From Candidatus Thorarchaeota archaeon (GTDB lineage Archaea; Asgardarchaeota; Thorarchaeia; Thorarchaeales; Thorarchaeaceae), in contig DAOWNS010000053.1 in assembly GCA_030642465.1 (NCBI GenBank), positions 1 to 9,429 of the forward strand: DNA of 9,429 bases, in the 5' to 3' direction. Under the pieces are notes generated by a model. That model worked only from the letters and a program-made list of their open reading frames with translations, was not told where the DNA came from and did not search any database. Shown here in pieces: positions 1 through 6,679 of this stretch (positions are counted from its first letter, which is position 1; every line of letters begins with the position of its first letter). The position numbers and the translations under genes were made by a program.

Positions 1-231
1 AACACCGAACGTCGCCACATCGTTTGCGTTAACATGCACTGCAAGCCAACCAATGTCTTCAATCGATCCTGTGATTGGATCGGTGGAAGCGACGATTACT
101 CGATTCCCAATCCTGATCAAAGAAGCATCTTGTCCTATTCCGGGGCCAAGAAGCAAATCTGAATCCCTTCTACCTAAATGTGTGAAGACTAACCGTTCAA
201 GTACATCGGGAGGGATCTTGCCAGGGAGCAT
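1..231 (-). CDS. AIR synthase-related (PurM/HypE-like) protein, N-terminal part
   Basis: The partial ORF runs off the left edge and shows its first 77 residues. Near residues 30-36 it has GPGIGQDA, and around residues 49-77 it has ASTDPITGS followed by AVHVNANDVATFG. This is the pattern of the N-terminal ATP-binding half of the PurM/HypE/SelD/ThiL superfamily, in particular the archaeal stand-alone AIR-synthase-related proteins, which carry a TDPITG and NANDVA signature rather than the HypE form. Family members bind ATP and activate a carbonyl or carboxylate; the substrate of this branch is not known to me. The ATG start at 231-229 is supported by GGAG nine bases upstream and by an in-frame TGA at 300-298 with no other good start between. 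The C-terminal half lies outside the window. An inverted-repeat cluster lies 27-55 bases upstream of the start. Confidence 0.8.
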   Translation of the reverse strand, partial: MLPGKIPPDVLERLVFTHLGRRDSDLLLGPGIGQDASLIRIGNRVIVASTDPITGSIEDIGWLAVHVNANDVATFGV

Positions 232-257
232 TCCATTTGACTCCTTTACGTCAAGAG

Positions 258-286
258 GTGCACACTGGCCCTGTGCACATGTGCAT
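258..286. promoter_or_regulatory. inverted repeat plus third half-site, possible operator
   Basis: GTGCACA (258-264) and TGTGCAC (272-278) form a perfect 7-bp inverted repeat with a 7-bp spacer. A third TGTGCA copy follows at 280-285. The cluster lies 27-55 bp upstream of the ATG at 231, where an archaeal promoter would be expected, in a gap of 184 bp between genes. I see no classical TATA box there. A dimeric repressor or activator site is the simplest reading. It is too far from the VWA gene stop at 416 to be an obvious terminator. No regulator gene is next to it. Confidence 0.35.
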
Positions 287-415
287 GAAAAGTGAAATCA
301 TCGAGTACCCATATTGGGCTCTCCTCACTCACTATGACACAAGGCAATTTTCGGACCAATGCGCAACTCAAGCAGCAAGCAGACGCTAATAACCTAATCG
401 AGAGCACTACTGTGC

Positions 416-1849
416 TCAATGTGCCAAGTACGTTTCTGCTTCTAGCAGGTCTGACGCTTTAAGGCGCACCTTTTCATGGCTTCCCTTGAGAAGCTCGCCA
501 AGTACTGAGTCGACCCGCATTAGCTCTCGTGATAGGTATGCATGTCCGCCTCCTGCCCGAGCAATCAAGTACGCACCAAACGTCTTTCGAAACTCCGGTA
601 CGGCCAACAATGTTTCCATTGGATTGTCGTGCCCCTCCTTTCGCATCCTGAGCATTGTGGCCAGCTCCAGCGCGTCATGGTATGGACGCTTGAGTATTCG
701 AACCCACTGAACCTGTTCGGAATCGACATTGACTGCAGCCAATCGCACATTAGCCTTACGAAGCATCCGCGATGCCTTGACTAAATCTCGGACTGGAGTA
801 TACATGGCCTGGCCCGGTCCCACCGATTGAGCAAGGGGAACATTGGGCGCAAAATCAGATATGACAATGACAAGTGGTTCGATGCTACTTCTGCGCATCC
901 TCTCTCTTTTGATGGTTTCGAGGGATTTCATTAGTCCTTCCGCTAGAGGCGTAAGGCCCGATACTCTAAGCTGGGCGAAACCGCGATAGATCTTGTTCCA
1001 ATTGGATGTGGGTGTCTGAACTTCGACAGCCCCACTATCTTTGAACGCAATAATCCCTGCGCGATCTCTGGACCCTCGAACTTCACTCTCTATGCGACCT
1101 AGAAGAGTTCGTACCTGGCTCATACTCCCCTTCATGGACATGCTTACGTCAATGACAAGGATAACCGTCAAGGGTATCCTTGCTGTGAAAACCTTCTCCC
1201 TGATGTCGCTCTTATCGATTACTAGATTCTTACCGGGCGTTACTATTCCTGTTCTCGCAACAGCTGCAACTATGGTGGAAGGTAGGTGAATATTACTTGC
1301 CTTCTTCAGAGGTATTCGAAACTTCAAGGAGCGTCCGTGTTGTGAAGTTTCAGATGCTTTTAGAGACCCCGCAGATCTTGAGCTGACCCTCTTGTTAATC
1401 CACCCGCCAGAAGAAACCTTTGATCGTTTCATGACCTTGGAACGAAGCTCGCTAGCGTCAAAGATAGCCTCACCACTGGCGAGGTCAGGAATCTTAACGA
1501 AGAACCCAGTATCGATACCGATTGGAGATTCTCTGATTTCGGATTTGGGCCCAATGACCTTCGTAGGAGGCTTGAAGCTATAGGGGCGTGTAGCGAACCC
1601 CCATTCATCACCCGGTTCGGGAACTCCGTTTCCCGGTTCTACAGTATCTATCCCTGCGGCTGGTCCACTTTTCCTGCGCATCATAGTTCGTAGCCAACGT
1701 CGGATTGTATAGTAAATGAGCGGGATGTACACAATTGTGTTCACAATGAGAAGCGGAATCGTTGGGAATGTGCCCCACGGATGGCCCACCAAAAATGCAA
1801 TCGGACTGATATGTATCCAGGCGAAGTATGAGAACACGGTCACCATCAT
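416..1849 (-). CDS. membrane-anchored VWA protein, ChlD/CobT-like C-terminal half
   Basis: Counting from the ATG at 1849 the protein has 477 residues. Residues 1-22 and 28-50 are hydrophobic and make a two-helix membrane hairpin ending in basic RRWLRTMMRRK. Residues 60-170 are a low-complexity linker. Residues about 172-220 match the region before the VWA domain in ChlD (RIPLKK...IHLPSTIVAAVARTG, then KSDIREKV). The VWA domain at 226-400 has a MIDAS: DVSMS (D234, S236, S238), T300 in LTPLAEGL and D332 in VISDFAPN. In Mg/Co-chelatases this domain binds the catalytic subunit while the AAA+ half hydrolyses ATP. Its partner, a ChlI-like ATPase, lies directly upstream in the same orientation. The start is uncertain: no Shine-Dalgarno precedes ATG 1849, while GAGGTGA at 1884-1878 precedes an in-frame ATC at 1873. 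The frame is open back to 1963. Membrane helices are not usual for ChlD. No CobN/ChlH gene is visible. Confidence 0.8.
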   Translation of the reverse strand: MMVTVFSYFAWIHISPIAFLVGHPWGTFPTIPLLIVNTIVYIPLIYYTIRRWLRTMMRRKSGPAAGIDTVEPGNGVPEPGDEWGFATRPYSFKPPTKVIGPKSEIRESPIGIDTGFFVKIPDLASGEAIFDASELRSKVMKRSKVSSGGWINKRVSSRSAGSLKASETSQHGRSLKFRIPLKKASNIHLPSTIVAAVARTGIVTPGKNLVIDKSDIREKVFTARIPLTVILVIDVSMSMKGSMSQVRTLLGRIESEVRGSRDRAGIIAFKDSGAVEVQTPTSNWNKIYRGFAQLRVSGLTPLAEGLMKSLETIKRERMRRSSIEPLVIVISDFAPNVPLAQSVGPGQAMYTPVRDLVKASRMLRKANVRLAAVNVDSEQVQWVRILKRPYHDALELATMLRMRKEGHDNPMETLLAVPEFRKTFGAYLIARAGGGHAYLSRELMRVDSVLGELLKGSHEKVRLKASDLLEAETYLAH

Positions 1850-1877
1850 GATAGCACAGAACGTGCCCTTGATGGCG

Positions 1878-1884
1878 TCACCTC
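1878..1884 (-). promoter_or_regulatory. Shine-Dalgarno GAGGTGA with no canonical start behind it
   Basis: GAGGTGA lies nine bases after the ATPase stop and is the best ribosome-binding match in this intergenic stretch. The next ATG in the VWA frame is 28 bases further on, too far for normal use. An in-frame ATC stands four bases downstream (1873-1871). Initiation there would give an N-terminus beginning (M)KGTFCAIMMVTVF, a natural signal anchor with a leading Lys. ATC starts are rare, so this is a suggestion only. Confidence 0.35.
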
Positions 1885-1893
1885 TGGCTTGTC

Positions 1894-3183
1894 TTATTTT
1901 CCTCGGAGTTTTTTTTTGCCGTCTCCAGATCCTTTGGTCGCGAAAGTGGATTGTCTGCCGAATCTACCGCCACTGGAACGATTGCCGGGTTCTTCCTTTG
2001 AAGGTGGCACTTCGGTAGGAGATTTGCGCCTATCAGATTTCTGCGTGATACTGACCGCTTTTGTGATGGCCTGATCAATATCCGTAGACGAAGGTGGATC
2101 CAACAAACCACCCCGCCGCGTTCTATGGCTCAGCGTTAGCTGGGCCGCTATCTTCATATCGTCCAGAGCAACTTCCTTACGTCCTTCAAGGGCTGCGCGA
2201 GTAATTGCCGTCTTGCTAATTATGATGTCTGGCCGGACCCCGTCAACTTCAAGGGCATCACAGGCCATAGCAATAGCTCTGAGATTGCGCTCCAGCAAAA
2301 CTACTTCTTTCAGTATCCGCTTTGCTTGGACAATCCGTTCGCGAAGACTTGCCTGCTCCTCGGACCATTCATCCATGAAACGTTTCGGGTCAGTTTCAAA
2401 AGAGAGGTTCCTGCGCACCAAGTCCATCCGTTGCTCAATTGTAAAGTTACTGTCCACTGCCACGTGCAGAGAAAATCTGTCAAGCAGCTGCGGACGCAGT
2501 TCCCCCTCTTCTGGATTCATAGTACCTATGAGCACAAAGTCGGCTGGGTGTGAGATGGATATACCCTCGCGCTCGATTACGTTAACTTCAGTTGCAGCGG
2601 CATCAAGGAGGTCATCAACCAGATGATCGGGTAGTAGGTTAATTTCGTCAACATAGAGAACATTCTGATGGGCTTCAGCGAGAATCCCGGGCCTGAGTGC
2701 TTGAATGCCCTCTTGCAGAACTTTTTCGATATCAAGAGCGCCAATCAATCGATCTTCCGTTGTGGAGAGCGGCAGGTTCACGACTCGCATCTTCCGCTTG
2801 TGGCACTTCAATTCCTCGCCAGATTCTATGCGTGCTCGGCACTCGGCACATAGGAACTCCTTTCGTGATGGATTGCATCCAAAACGGCAATCATCAATTA
2901 CGTCGACTTCGGGCAGTAGATCTGCCAAGGCTCTCACAACAGTGGTCTTCCCAGTACCTTTGGGCCCTGAGATGAGGACGCCTCCTATTCGTGGGTTGAT
3001 CCCATTCAGAACCAGAGCTAGCTTGAGACGTTCAAGGCCGACGATAGATGTGAATGGTAGAACAGATCTCTTCAGCTCGGTCAAGGGCTTTCCAGTCCAA
3101 TTTGTTATTACTGGATGGAAAGTTAAAGACACAAATAAGGCTGCGCGTCTACGTAGGGCAGGGTCTTTTGGTTGATATCTCAC
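1894..3183 (-). CDS. ChlI/BchI-type AAA+ ATPase (chelatase small-subunit-like)
   Basis: The 429-residue protein is a clear Mg-chelatase ChlI-family AAA+ ATPase. It has PFTSIVG at 43-49, Walker A GPKGTGKT at 73-80, the family signature LPLSTTEDRLIGALD at 137-151, Walker B LYVDEI at 176-181, sensor 1 in GTMNP (N223) and the arginine finger in LLDRF (R236). A helical lid follows to about residue 365, then a Lys/Ser/Gly-rich tail. An insert at 99-127 carries five cysteines (C99, C103, C112, C115, C127) that may bind metal. The family energises metal insertion into tetrapyrroles together with a ChlD/CobT VWA subunit, and such a protein is encoded next. GTG at 3183 has AAGGTG nine bases upstream but overlaps the divergent thrC by 12 bp. 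The first 33 residues look unlike the family, so GTG 3132 or TTG 3084 are possible starts. The last codons contain an A9 run (1917-1909). Confidence 0.88.
   Translation of the reverse strand: MRYQPKDPALRRRAALFVSLTFHPVITNWTGKPLTELKRSVLPFTSIVGLERLKLALVLNGINPRIGGVLISGPKGTGKTTVVRALADLLPEVDVIDDCRFGCNPSRKEFLCAECRARIESGEELKCHKRKMRVVNLPLSTTEDRLIGALDIEKVLQEGIQALRPGILAEAHQNVLYVDEINLLPDHLVDDLLDAAATEVNVIEREGISISHPADFVLIGTMNPEEGELRPQLLDRFSLHVAVDSNFTIEQRMDLVRRNLSFETDPKRFMDEWSEEQASLRERIVQAKRILKEVVLLERNLRAIAMACDALEVDGVRPDIIISKTAITRAALEGRKEVALDDMKIAAQLTLSHRTRRGGLLDPPSSTDIDQAITKAVSITQKSDRRKSPTEVPPSKEEPGNRSSGGRFGRQSTFATKGSGDGKKKLRGK
1909..1917 (-). other. A9 homopolymer, candidate slippage site between the ATPase and VWA frames
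   Basis: On the coding (minus) strand nine A residues make three successive AAA codons four codons before the ATPase stop codon. The VWA protein lies in the -1 frame relative to the ATPase, and that frame is open through this run, from the TAG at 1966-1964 onward. A -1 ribosomal slip, or an RNA with one extra A, would join ATPase residues 1-425 to 20 linker codons and the 477-residue VWA protein, about 922 residues in all. A missing base in the assembly would look the same. Sequence alone cannot tell these apart. Confidence 0.4.
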
Positions 3184-4335
3184 ATCTCACACCTTGAATG
3201 CCCACGGTGCAGCAAGAAGTATAATGCTGAAAGGAAGGCGGCCTATTGCATCTGTGGTTCACCTCTCTTTGCAATCTATGACACGATAGGAGTGAGTGAA
3301 GCTGTGGGACGGGGCGAGTTCCCATCAAGAGTGAACTCGATGTGGAGGTACTCTCAGCTCCTCCCCGTGAAATCGCCGTCCTTCATTGTAAGCTTGGGGG
3401 AAGGCTGGACTCCACTGAGTCTGTCACGACGTCTTGGCCGCCATCTGGGTCTTAAGATTTTGAGGATCAAAGATGAAGCTCAGAACCCCACTTTGAGCTT
3501 TAAAGACCGAGGTCTCTGCGCGGCGATATCAAAGCACCTCGAACTCGGTAGCACTGCATTCGCTCTACCCTCAGCTGGTAACGCGGGAATATCTACTAGC
3601 GCGTATTGTGCAGCTGCAGGAGTGCCAGCACATATCTTCATGCCAACAGACACCCCCGAAGCGTTCTTTCGGGTTTGTGAAATGTTTGGAGCGGAAGTCA
3701 TCAAGGTCGACGGCACAATCTCAGACAGCGCGGCTGAGATGAGAAAAAGAAACGGCGACTGGATGGACCTTTCGACAACAAAGGAACCCTACCGGGTTGA
3801 GGGAAAGAAGACATTGGGCTTCGAAATTGCTGAACAATTGGGATGGAAAATGCCTGACGCAATTATCTGTCCGACAGGCGGAGGAACTGCCCTGATTGGA
3901 ATTTGGAAAGCGTTCGATGAGTTGGAATCTATTGGATTGGTGGGAAGCGAAAGACCACGCATGTATGCCGCACAGAGTGGCGCATGTGCGCCGGTAGTGC
4001 GGGCTGTTGAGAGAAACGCAGAAGAGATTGAACCATGGCCCAATGGGAATACAATCGCCTATGGGCTGAGGGTTCCAAGTCCTTTTGCGGGTCATCTACT
4101 ACTCAATACCATTAGGCGATCTGGAGGCAGTGCGGTTGCTGTTGCTGAACAGGAGATTGAGCCAAGCCGCAGAATGGCAGCATTGATGGAAGGTCTGGAG
4201 ATATGCCCAGAGGCGGCTGTTGGACTAGCGGGTCTCCGAAACTTGATTGAATCGGGCGAAATCGACTACTCTGAAGACGTCGTGCTTTTGAACACAGGTT
4301 CCGGTTCGCGATATCCCTTCACGAAAACCGATTGA
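3172..4335 (+). CDS. thrC: threonine synthase
   Basis: The 387-residue PLP fold-type II enzyme matches threonine synthase, which converts O-phosphohomoserine and water to L-threonine and phosphate. An N-terminal zinc ribbon (C10, C13, C26, C28: CPRC then CIC) is typical of archaeal and plant-type enzymes. The PLP Schiff-base lysine is K111 in NPTLSFKDRG. The substrate and PLP loop is PSAGNAG at 133-139, the phosphate-binding glycine loop is PTGGGTA at 234-240, and NTGSGSRYP near the end fits the family. TTG at 3172 is the only usable start after the TAG at 3154; the ribbon Cys codons begin only 27 bases later, so the start cannot be much further downstream. The start region overlaps the divergent ATPase ORF by 12 bp, so its promoter probably lies inside that gene's N-terminal codons. 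The stop is 5 bp from the stop of the convergent HAD gene. Cysteate synthase is the main alternative. Confidence 0.9.
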   Translation: MISHISHLECPRCSKKYNAERKAAYCICGSPLFAIYDTIGVSEAVGRGEFPSRVNSMWRYSQLLPVKSPSFIVSLGEGWTPLSLSRRLGRHLGLKILRIKDEAQNPTLSFKDRGLCAAISKHLELGSTAFALPSAGNAGISTSAYCAAAGVPAHIFMPTDTPEAFFRVCEMFGAEVIKVDGTISDSAAEMRKRNGDWMDLSTTKEPYRVEGKKTLGFEIAEQLGWKMPDAIICPTGGGTALIGIWKAFDELESIGLVGSERPRMYAAQSGACAPVVRAVERNAEEIEPWPNGNTIAYGLRVPSPFAGHLLLNTIRRSGGSAVAVAEQEIEPSRRMAALMEGLEICPEAAVGLAGLRNLIESGEIDYSEDVVLLNTGSGSRYPFTKTD

Positions 4336-4340
4336 ACCCA

Positions 4341-4973
4341 TTAAACAATATGCTCAAGTATTTGCCTCAAATCATTACCTTCAATTGTGATCATCGCGGC
4401 CTCAGCTACTTTCTCAGTTTCAGGCCGGAAGGCTATAGATAATCCAACATGGGAGAAGATTGTCATGTCATTCTTCCCATCGCCGACGTATGCGGTTTCG
4501 CTCAGTGGAACTCCAAAATGGTCGAGAATCTCTTTAATCTCATGAATCTTATCACCCCATCCCACCTTAACCTCGACCCCACCAGTCAAGATGCCATCAG
4601 AACTAAGCAGCCTATTTGATAGAACATACTCTATGCCCACTCGTCGACCGATATCATCAGCTAGGATATCAAGTCCACCAGATAGGATTGCTACATGTAT
4701 TCCCTGCTCTTTCAATCGTGCGATGGTTTCTTGAGCACCAGGGACTGTTCTAGTTTCCGCGACTACACTCATCACTTCTTCAACAGGCTGCCCCTTCCAC
4801 AGACCTGCGTCAAGCTCTGCCCACTGATTGTAGGTAATCTCGCCCGCAAAGAATTGAGCGAAATATTTTTTCCCTAGCTTCTCTGTATGGAAATGCTCGT
4901 GGAGTCGCCACCAGATGCTGGAGTGACATGTTAGAGTGCCGTCAGCATCAAAAACAACTAATCGAATGGGCAA
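4341..4973 (-). CDS. HAD phosphatase, phosphoserine phosphatase-like
   Basis: The 210-residue protein is a HAD subfamily I phosphatase closest in pattern to SerB. Motif I is DADGTLT (nucleophile D9, acid D11), motif II is ILSGG (S98), the motif III lysine is probably K142 in GWGDKI, and motif IV is GDGKNDMTIF (D165, D169). A helical cap spans about 16-75. SerB hydrolyses O-phosphoserine, the last step of serine synthesis. HAD cap sequences diverge fast, so another small phosphate substrate is possible. The start is TTG 4973, with GGAAGG nine bases upstream. The gene lies 41 nt behind the ESCRT-III gene in the same direction, which suggests co-transcription, and its stop is 5 bp from the stop of the convergent thrC. 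Confidence 0.82.
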   Translation of the reverse strand: MPIRLVVFDADGTLTCHSSIWWRLHEHFHTEKLGKKYFAQFFAGEITYNQWAELDAGLWKGQPVEEVMSVVAETRTVPGAQETIARLKEQGIHVAILSGGLDILADDIGRRVGIEYVLSNRLLSSDGILTGGVEVKVGWGDKIHEIKEILDHFGVPLSETAYVGDGKNDMTIFSHVGLSIAFRPETEKVAEAAMITIEGNDLRQILEHIV

Positions 4974-4988
4974 TACAATAAACCTTCC

Positions 4989-5007
4989 GAACCCATAGGA
5001 GGGGTTC
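4989..5007 (-). other. intergenic hairpin between the ESCRT-III and HAD genes
   Basis: GAACCC (4989-4994) and GGGTTC (5002-5007) pair in a 6-bp stem with a 7-base loop, eight bases after the ESCRT-III stop codon. No T-run follows it on the minus strand; instead GGAAGG, the likely ribosome site of the HAD gene, comes next. It may be an RNA-processing or attenuating hairpin inside a two-gene transcript. The stem is short and could be chance. Confidence 0.3.
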
Positions 5008-5014
5008 TGTTTTC

Positions 5015-5674
5015 TTAGCTCTCTGCCTCACGCTCCCGTTCCTCACGGGCTTCCCGTTCCAGGTCAGCCAGAAGATCGTCGATCCGCTTTTCTTCAGACT
5101 TACCTCTCTCACTGGAAACAACTTCTCCCTTAGTTCGAAGTGGCGGCAGAACACCCTCTTTCTCCAATAAAATCTCTGCCTCCATGGAATCGAGCTGCCG
5201 ATCAATTCTCTCTTCTGCTTCTACTGAAGCCCCTGTTGCGGAAAGGTCCTCTGACAACAGCTCCCCGGCAATGGTTATGTGTTCGAAAGATTCTGATAGC
5301 TTATCAAGCTGCGTCTGAATCTCGACTGGAGTCAGAAGAGTCCGGGCCTCCATCAATGCTTCGTTTGCAATGCCGAATGCTCGCAAAACCTCTGCTTGGT
5401 CTCTGGCTTCCTCTATGTTCAGGAGAGCTGTTTCAAGGGTGAGAAACTGCTGCTGATAGCGCCCCTTCCGATTCTCAAGATCGACAACTATGCTCAGGTG
5501 TGATCTTGCAGATGTGCGGTCGCCCTTTGCCATGGCATCTTTCGCAGACTTTTGTTCCTCAGTCATTCTTGTTTCGAGACGCCGAACTCTAAGTGTCAGA
5601 GCATTCATTGTGCCCTTCATCTCGAGCATTCCGCGCTCAGCATCAACCTTCTTCTTGCCGCTCAGAAAACCCAT
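5015..5674 (-). CDS. ESCRT-III/Snf7-family protein
   Basis: The 219-residue protein is highly charged and almost wholly helical. It starts MGFLSGKKK, as many CHMP/Snf7 proteins do (short hydrophobic then basic, membrane-facing N-terminus). Residues about 14-110 form the long helical pair: LTLRVRRLETRMTEEQ, a basic turn at 50-57, and a second helix with RYQQQFLTLETALLNIEEAR and AFGIANEALMEA. Residues 116-145 (LDKLSESF...AGELLSEDL) match helices alpha3 and alpha4 of ESCRT-III. Residues 196-210 (KRIDDLLADLEREAR) are a C-terminal acidic/leucine helix resembling a MIM1 motif, which in ESCRT-III binds the MIT domain of Vps4. No winged helix is present, unlike crenarchaeal CdvB. ESCRT-III polymers remodel membranes, for example in division. 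ATG 5674 is preferred over GTG 5683 because it gives the family-like N-terminus and has GGTG upstream. No vps4 or other ESCRT gene is in view. Confidence 0.82.
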   Translation of the reverse strand: MGFLSGKKKVDAERGMLEMKGTMNALTLRVRRLETRMTEEQKSAKDAMAKGDRTSARSHLSIVVDLENRKGRYQQQFLTLETALLNIEEARDQAEVLRAFGIANEALMEARTLLTPVEIQTQLDKLSESFEHITIAGELLSEDLSATGASVEAEERIDRQLDSMEAEILLEKEGVLPPLRTKGEVVSSERGKSEEKRIDDLLADLEREAREEREREAES

Positions 5675-5710
5675 AATACACACCGATGTTGGCCTTTCAG
5701 TGTGACCTGC

Positions 5711-5751
5711 CCCTTAACGCCATTTAACCTTTAGGGGCGGATAGTATTTAG
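5711..5751. promoter_or_regulatory. divergent promoter region for the ESCRT-III and IMPase-family genes
   Basis: The 77 bp between the two divergent starts (5674 and 5752) hold two TTAAC elements (5714-5718, 5724-5728) in a C/T-rich stretch. TTTAACC at 5723-5729 is centred 26 bp before ATG 5752, the expected distance for a TATA box serving a leaderless transcript of the phosphatase gene. On the other strand GGTTAAATG is about 50 bp before the ESCRT-III ATG, which would allow a short leader with the GGTG site. Neither box is a strong consensus. Confidence 0.35.
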
Positions 5752-6603
5752 ATGGTCATTCCGTCGAAGACAAGTGAAGATACTATGACGCTCGTGCAGG
5801 TTCTGGGAAGAGCAGTAGAAACAGCGAAGAAGAATGTTCTGAACAACCTAGACTTGGCAGCAGAACAAATTGGGACCGTCAATCCATTCGGGGATAAAAC
5901 TCTGCTGCTTGACCAGCGAGCCGAAGATATCATTGTGGAAGTGCTGCGGGAGTCCGGGATGCAGTTTGATATCATGACTGAAGAGCGAGGCGTAATCAAA
6001 TCTGAGGGCACCCCAGAATTCCTGGCAATAGTGGATCCAATCGATGGTTCAGCCAATCTAGAGAGAGAAATCCCCCTCTGTTCCATTGGGATCTCAGTTA
6101 TTCCTTTTTCAGACACTATGACGACCGATGACGTAGCTCTAAGCATTATCGACTCCATCTTCACAGATGAAACCTACGTGGCTACCAAAGGCCAAGGCGT
6201 GAGAAAGAACGGGAAGATCGTTCAACCAAGAGAAGGCACATCAATAGAGAATGCGATCATCTCCTATGACACAAAGCGAAAGTGGGAAGGGCAGTTTGCT
6301 GAGGCGTCCTGCAGAACTTTGACGTCCGTTTATGACATGCGAAGAAGTGCAAGCAATTTGCTGGATCTTTGCTGGACTGCTGCTGGTTCACTTGATGCTA
6401 TGGTAGACCTTAGGGATATGCTTCCGATTGTGCATGTTTGCGGAACCCACATGGTTCTGGAGGCGGGAGGTGTCGTGCTGGACAAGAATGGCTCGCACTT
6501 TGCAGTGCCCATTGACATGGACTCAAAAATGAGCTTCGTCGCTGCTTCCACTAATGAACTTGCCAAAGAGATACTCGCCGCATTCACAGGGGTTACATTC
6601 TGA
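5752..6603 (+). CDS. inositol monophosphatase/FBPase-family phosphatase
   Basis: The 283-residue protein has the lithium-sensitive IMPase/FBPase fold signatures: GDKTLLLDQRAED at 47-59, metal-binding E77/E78 in MTEERG, DPIDGSANL at 95-103 (D95, D98), and a C-terminal AAGSLDAMVDLR...LEAGGVV block. Archaeal members hydrolyse inositol-1-phosphate, fructose-1,6-bisphosphate or both. In the usual motif IVD(V/I)AAG the Asp is a ligand of the second metal; here the segment reads IVHVCGTHM, so H228 stands where Asp is expected and AAG has become CGT. The enzyme may use a different metal arrangement or substrate, or be impaired. ATG 5752 is accepted because a TATA-like element lies 26 bp before it; ATG 5785 is an alternative. 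It is divergent from ESCRT-III and followed 76 bp later by mrp in the same direction. Confidence 0.86.
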   Translation: MVIPSKTSEDTMTLVQVLGRAVETAKKNVLNNLDLAAEQIGTVNPFGDKTLLLDQRAEDIIVEVLRESGMQFDIMTEERGVIKSEGTPEFLAIVDPIDGSANLEREIPLCSIGISVIPFSDTMTTDDVALSIIDSIFTDETYVATKGQGVRKNGKIVQPREGTSIENAIISYDTKRKWEGQFAEASCRTLTSVYDMRRSASNLLDLCWTAAGSLDAMVDLRDMLPIVHVCGTHMVLEAGGVVLDKNGSHFAVPIDMDSKMSFVAASTNELAKEILAAFTGVTF

Positions 6604-6679
6604 AACCCATCTGTAGGTCTAGGTCACATCTAACAGCTTAAAACGGATTACTTATGCCAAGATAGACACGTGATGCAGT

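Noticed and set aside
53..295. 80-codon ORF on the plus strand over the first gene.
   Set aside because: It is the antisense of the AIR-synthase-related gene, whose minus-strand reading shows clear family motifs.
5675..5683. GTG start three codons before the ESCRT-III ATG.
   Set aside because: The ATG gives an N-terminus typical of the family and a better spaced ribosome site.
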